DNA of 64,000 nucleotides from Elusimicrobia bacterium UBA5214 (GTDB lineage: Bacteria; Elusimicrobiota; UBA5214). Position numbers and translations under genes: made by a program. The stretch is from contig DHVG01000014.1 in NCBI GenBank assembly GCA_002412545.1, forward strand, positions 88,283-152,282, read 5' to 3'. Below, piece by piece: positions 14,701 through 20,700 of this stretch (position 1 is its first letter; every line of letters starts with the position of its first letter). Below the pieces are notes generated by a model, which was not told where the DNA came from, did not search any database, and was given only the letters and a program-made list of their open reading frames with translations.

Positions 14701-17700
14701 TTTAGAAATTGTTCAGGTCTATGGTTCAACCGGGACTTTAAAAGAAGTACATCCGGCGACTGGAACAATTATTTCTTCTGCGATTACTGATGCACAGGGG
14801 AAAATTGGGATTAGTCCAAAGATTTATTATACGGTTTCCACTAAACCTAAAGCCGGTGACTATGCAAGAATAAAGGTTTCTACCGGTGCAGTAATCGGTG
14901 TCTCCGGGGAAATTACTACTACTGGTGGTGACCCTTATGAATTATTGATTACCTCAGGTCCGGGAGTAATCACTGCTGGGATAGAATCTTTATCTTACAC
15001 CGTAGAACGCCGGGATGCTTTCGGTAATTCAACTAAACAAGGGAATACGACCGTAAAATTTGAATCCAATTCACCCGGGTATAATAAATATTTCTCCTGG
15101 CCATTAAGTGTAAGGATAACTTCTTTAGTTATCCCGCACGGTTCAACAACTAAAAATTTCCGTTATTATGATGAAATTGCCTCTTATCCTGCCGGCGAAG
15201 ATATTTATCCTGCTCCGGGTAATCCTTCAGCAGTGAGACCATCATCGGGTAAGTGGACTCTCCGTGTTTTTGGTTTAGTTAAGGATGGACTCAAAGAGAT
15301 TACCGTTGAACCGGATGCAATTACCAAAATTGGTTTTGACACTCCAGCGAGAACTTTGCGTGCTGGAATATTCAAAGACCCAATTGATGAAATACAGGTT
15401 TTTGAAGTAGAAACACAAGATAAATGGAGCAATCCACGTGCTGCGCCTTTTGACCTTATGCTTGTTTTAGAGTCAGATTCCTTAGCCAGTAGAAAAATTA
15501 TTACCGATTTGACTAAAGGTACAACTTTACCTTATGCTTATACCTTCTCTTTGGAAGCAAAGGACCCGTGGGTGCATGTTTCAACTTTAAGTATTACTGA
15601 GGGGAACTACTCGGCGCCTTTCTACTATCGGGATACTAAAGCTTCCGATACTTATGAGCCGAAAGGGTCAAAACCGAACCTCTCGGTCTATCCAATATTC
15701 CCACTCGGACTTGGCTGGACAACCGCAAGACAATTAATAAATATCACACCAAACTTCATTTATCAAATTGCTTTTGTTTCTGCTCCTCAAGAAATTATCA
15801 CTGATGATCGTATAGACGGTATTCAGGATAGTTACGGTACTTTTGATATCCAAACTCAAGATGAATATGCTAATCCTTCCCCGGGCAGACCGGACCAGGT
15901 AGACACGGGAGTTAACGGAACAATTGTAGATTTACGTTCCACTTCTACCGGAACCAAGAGATTTTCTGTAGATGGAGTTAGATGGAGTGCCTCTACTGGA
16001 ACAGTAGTGATTACCACCGGGACATACAATGCACGTTTCTATTATCAGGATACTTTAATTGGTGAACCTACACTTACGGCTACAGAAGAATTTTCCGGTG
16101 AAATTAACTGGGGTTGGGTTAAAGGAACACAAAAAGTTACTGTTCGTCCAGCGTTACCAGCAAAGATTACTTTCTTAAACGAAGCACGGAAATTGATTGC
16201 CGGGACAACTATTGCTTTTGAAATTGATGCACAAACAAAGAAGGTTACCCATCGTGAGCCACTTTATCAGATTCAGGTTCAGGACCGTTTTGGTAATCCT
16301 TCCCCGGTTAAAGAAGATGCAATCATAAATCTCGTTTCTACTTCTAAGGAAGGTAAATTTGATACTGAATTGCGCGGTCCAACTACTGGTGTTTGGATAG
16401 CGAATACGGTAACTATACTTGCGGGAACGAGTAACAGTTCTTTCTATTATCTGGATGCAATTGCTTCTACCCCGACAATTACAGTGACGGAAATTCCTTC
16501 TCAAGATTGGCAGTCAGGAAAACAGATGCAAATTGTTACTCCTAATAGAACACGTTATTTTGCAATTACGCATCCTTATGAATCTACCGGTCTAAGTGTG
16601 CGCCGGGATGGGACAATTAAGGTAATCGCTAAAGATGAATATGGTAACCTTGCTGACGGTGGGCAGTCACTCCTTGGTGTAGGAATCCAGAATGGTCTTA
16701 CTTACACCGATAAGGTGTCTTTCTGGGTAAGTGGTCGTTCACCAGCAAGGGTTACCCCAACTGAACTTACTTTCCCGGTTACTAATGAGAAAGGTGAAGG
16801 GGGAATTACCTACTATCAGGTGAGTACTAATTACCAGCAGGAACTTGTCTGCGGTGCAACTGATTACAATAATCCGACAATATACGGTCGTACTGCCGAT
16901 GTGCGCAAACTTGGTTCCAGTGAGAATTTAATTACTACTGGGTTAGTAGTAGAACCGGATGACACGGCACCAGAATTTGCGGTAGAAGGAGAGACCGATA
17001 CTGCAAAATTAGAACGCGTAGCAAGAAAACGAAGTTGGGGAATAAAAGAAAAACTTTATCAAGGTGACGGAACAAGTGTGGAATATTTCAAACCGGTGCC
17101 AATGCTCCGTTTACGCATCCGAGTTGCTCCTGAAACCCTTACTGGTGCAGGGAGTGTAACTCTAACCAGCTTAAAAGTAGACCTTATCGGTGACCTACCA
17201 TATAACCATATTCAGTCCGTGGCTCTTTATAAAGATGCCAATGGTAATGGTCTCTTTGATGCTGAGCCAACCCGTGGGGGAACACCGGTAGATACTTTCT
17301 TATCTTCCGCTACTTTCACTATTGATAAGAAAGCTGTGATTGTGCTGAGTGGAGCAAAGATGCAGACGATTAGTTCCACTGAGCAAACCTATTTCATAAC
17401 TCTCCGAGTGAACGAAAACGCAGGAATAAATCCTGATGGAACATTTACTGCTTATCCGGTGGGTTTAAGATTGGTTGACTCCACTTATCTTACAACGGAT
17501 ATGCGTATAGAAACTACCGAAAATAATTTCCCGATGAGTTCTTCTCTGCCGAAAATTTCCCGAGCTCCCACTAAAGTGTATGTAGAAATTAAGGAGATTG
17601 GTGCTTGGTATGACCCGGATGTTGGTGGTCCCCTGCCACTGCAGAGATTATCTACGGTTCCCCAAGGGACAAGAGATGTGGGAATTATCCGTATTGGTTT

Positions 17701-20700
17701 CTGGGTGAATGAATTTACTGGACTGTTTGATTCAATGGAAAAAGTTGTTCATACCACGGCTAAAGGTGGTGTAGATAATGATATCACTTCTTTACAACTC
17801 TGGCCGGATAAGAACCGTAATGGTACCTTTGAACCAGCAATTGACCAGCCAGCAATTACTCCGGAAGCAAAATTTGTGGGCACACAAGCACGACTGCAAC
17901 TTAATCTTCCGGACTTAATTGAAAAGACAACTAAGTATTATTTCTTAACTTTTGCTTTTCACGATTCTGCCGGGATTAGTTCAGAACATGGTCTTTTCTT
18001 AAGTAATGATAGTTTCTATTTCAGTGAAGGGAAAAATATTCTTCCTCCGGACTGGACTTTTGAATCGGGGAAAGTTGTAGTTACTCCGACAACGGATGTT
18101 CTTTACCTAAAATCCGGCAAAGTTGTTCCCGGAGCAGTTACCCAAGGGGATAAAAATGTTGCTTTAGTTAAACTTGACCTTTATACCCATAGTGAGACCG
18201 GTGGACGGACCGCAATTTGGCAAAAACTGAAACTTGACCGGATTGGGATTGGAACCGATACTGATGTTTCGGCAATTAAGGTTTATTACGATATAAACCG
18301 TAATGGTCTTTTTGAACCAGTAACTGACCAGATTGTTTCCCCAATTGATAAACCATATCGTTTTAGTAACGGTACTGCTGAAATACCCATTCTCGGTGAA
18401 CGGGGTGGACAGGAAATTACCGTTCTTCCCAAATCATACTTTGTGGTCTATGATATTGATTATCTTGCCGCTACCGGAATGACCAAACTTGGTCTGACTA
18501 TACCGAACACTGGTTATGTTCTGGTTTATTCACCGGATATCGTCAGTGAGAAAGGTCCTCGTGAAGAAGGGGCTGACCCACGCTTCCCGGTAAAAGCCGA
18601 AATTATCAATGTTAATGAATATCCTGACCGGGTGACCATTAATGCTCAAGATACGGTTACTAAAGGACAACTTACTCAAGGGAATAACACTTATGCGATT
18701 ACCTGGCTTTCCTTAGAGACCGATTATTCCGAAGCATTATGGTACGGGATGAAGATTCTTAAGACCGGTGATGCCAGTGATTCCGATATTAGTAGAGTAA
18801 GTATCTGGCAGGATGTGGATAGAAACGGTCTACTTGAACCGGCAACTTACTATACCGAGACCAAAGATAAGGACTATTTACTTGGTGCGGGCTATTTCGG
18901 GAATACCGGTAATCCGGGTGAATGTTTAATTGGGATTAGTGCGGAGACCGGTTTACCGATGGTGAATTCTACCTGGACGGTTCAGAAGATTGAAACCGCA
19001 AACCGTAATCTCAAAAAGTACTTCATTGTTTTTGACATTGACAAGAATGCTGAACCTTACCACACACTTGGTGTAAAAATTGCTAAACTTGAGGACTACT
19101 TTATCTCCAGCCTGAATATTATTTCTACCGCTACGACTAATGTTCCTTTTGAATCAAAACTACGGGAAATTATTCCGACACCACGCCAAGTTACGGTTAG
19201 TTCCGAAAAAATGAATCTGACTAAACTGAGAAGTGAACTGAGTGCTTCCGATTCTTTAGTTGAGGTAGAATCAACTGGTGATTTTCCCGCACAAGGTTAT
19301 TTGGTAATCAATGGTGAGATAATGCGTTACCGGGAAAAAGGTGACAATTATTTCCAATTAGAAACTGGTGCTCAAAGTGGTGAACCTAAACGGGGTGAAT
19401 ATGGAACTAAAGGCAAAGTTACTACTCATCCTGCAGGAAGTATCGTCAGTGGTAAAATTGACCAGGGGACAGTTAACTGGCCCTTGCTTAAACTCTGGGT
19501 CTCCTGTGATGGTTACCAGGTGAGATGGCAGAAACTTAAACTTGACCGGATTACCGTAACTGAAAGTGCGGATAAAGATATAAAATTAGTTAAAATCTGG
19601 CAGGATAACGGTGACGGTATCTTTAATCGTGTCTCCGGCGAAGCTGGTGAAGCCGGAGCGGGAGAAAATGTTGCCGATATTTTAGTTGGTTCAGGAACTT
19701 TCAATGGTGGGATTGCTTATTTACCTCTGCGCGCTCAAGGTAAGGATTTTGTTTTGATTGAAACTACACCTAAACTTTATTTTGTGACTTCAGATATTGA
19801 CCCCAGTGCAATCAGTGGACATACAATCGGTTTAAAAGCTAAAAAAGATGTAAATGAAAATTACTTGACTGTAGAAGACCCACATATTGTTCTTGACTTT
19901 TCCTTTGAAACGGTAACGCCTGTCCTTGTTCCTACGGAAGACCGGATGGAAGTAAGATATGAAGATATTCTCCCGACCGAAGTTATTCAAAATCAAAAAG
20001 AAGTGAAAGTAATGCGGCTGAATTTACGCACCAATAAAAATACTGTCCTTTGGCAGTCATTACGAGTTGACCTGACTGGTTCAGCACGGGATAAGGATAT
20101 CTCTCTAATTAAACTCTATAAAGATGTGAATAATAATGAAACCTTTGATGCTCCGGATGTAAGTGCCGGTATCATCTCTCAAGGAACTGAAGTTTTTGCT
20201 GAAGGTATTTCTACACTACGACTGAAAAATGCGGAAGAAATTACTACCCGAGCACAAAACTATTTTATTGTTTTTGATTTTGACCCGTTTGTAATTGTGG
20301 ATAGTTTCATCGGGATAAAAATTGGCAACATCAGCTATTTTACCGTGGGAGAACCGGATTGGGTTATTCCCAAGGCACTTCTGGAGAAGGCAGGAACTGA
20401 AGGAATTGCAGAAAAAGACCTCAGAGAATGGATGGAAACAGAGGATACCTCTTACCAGACAAAATTAACTAAAGTATCAGAATATAGTGATACGGTTACT
20501 TTCACACCAGAAAGTATTGTTCCTTCAGTCGGTGCTTACCAGGGTGATACTAATGTTCCAATGGTTCGTTTTACCTTAAGAACTGAAGTTTCGGAAGCCT
20601 ACTGGAAAGGATTACGAGTTGAACGGTTAGGAACTGGCTTAGCTATACCTTCCGGGTCAAATAACGATATACTCAAAGTTAAAGTTTATCAGGATATCAA

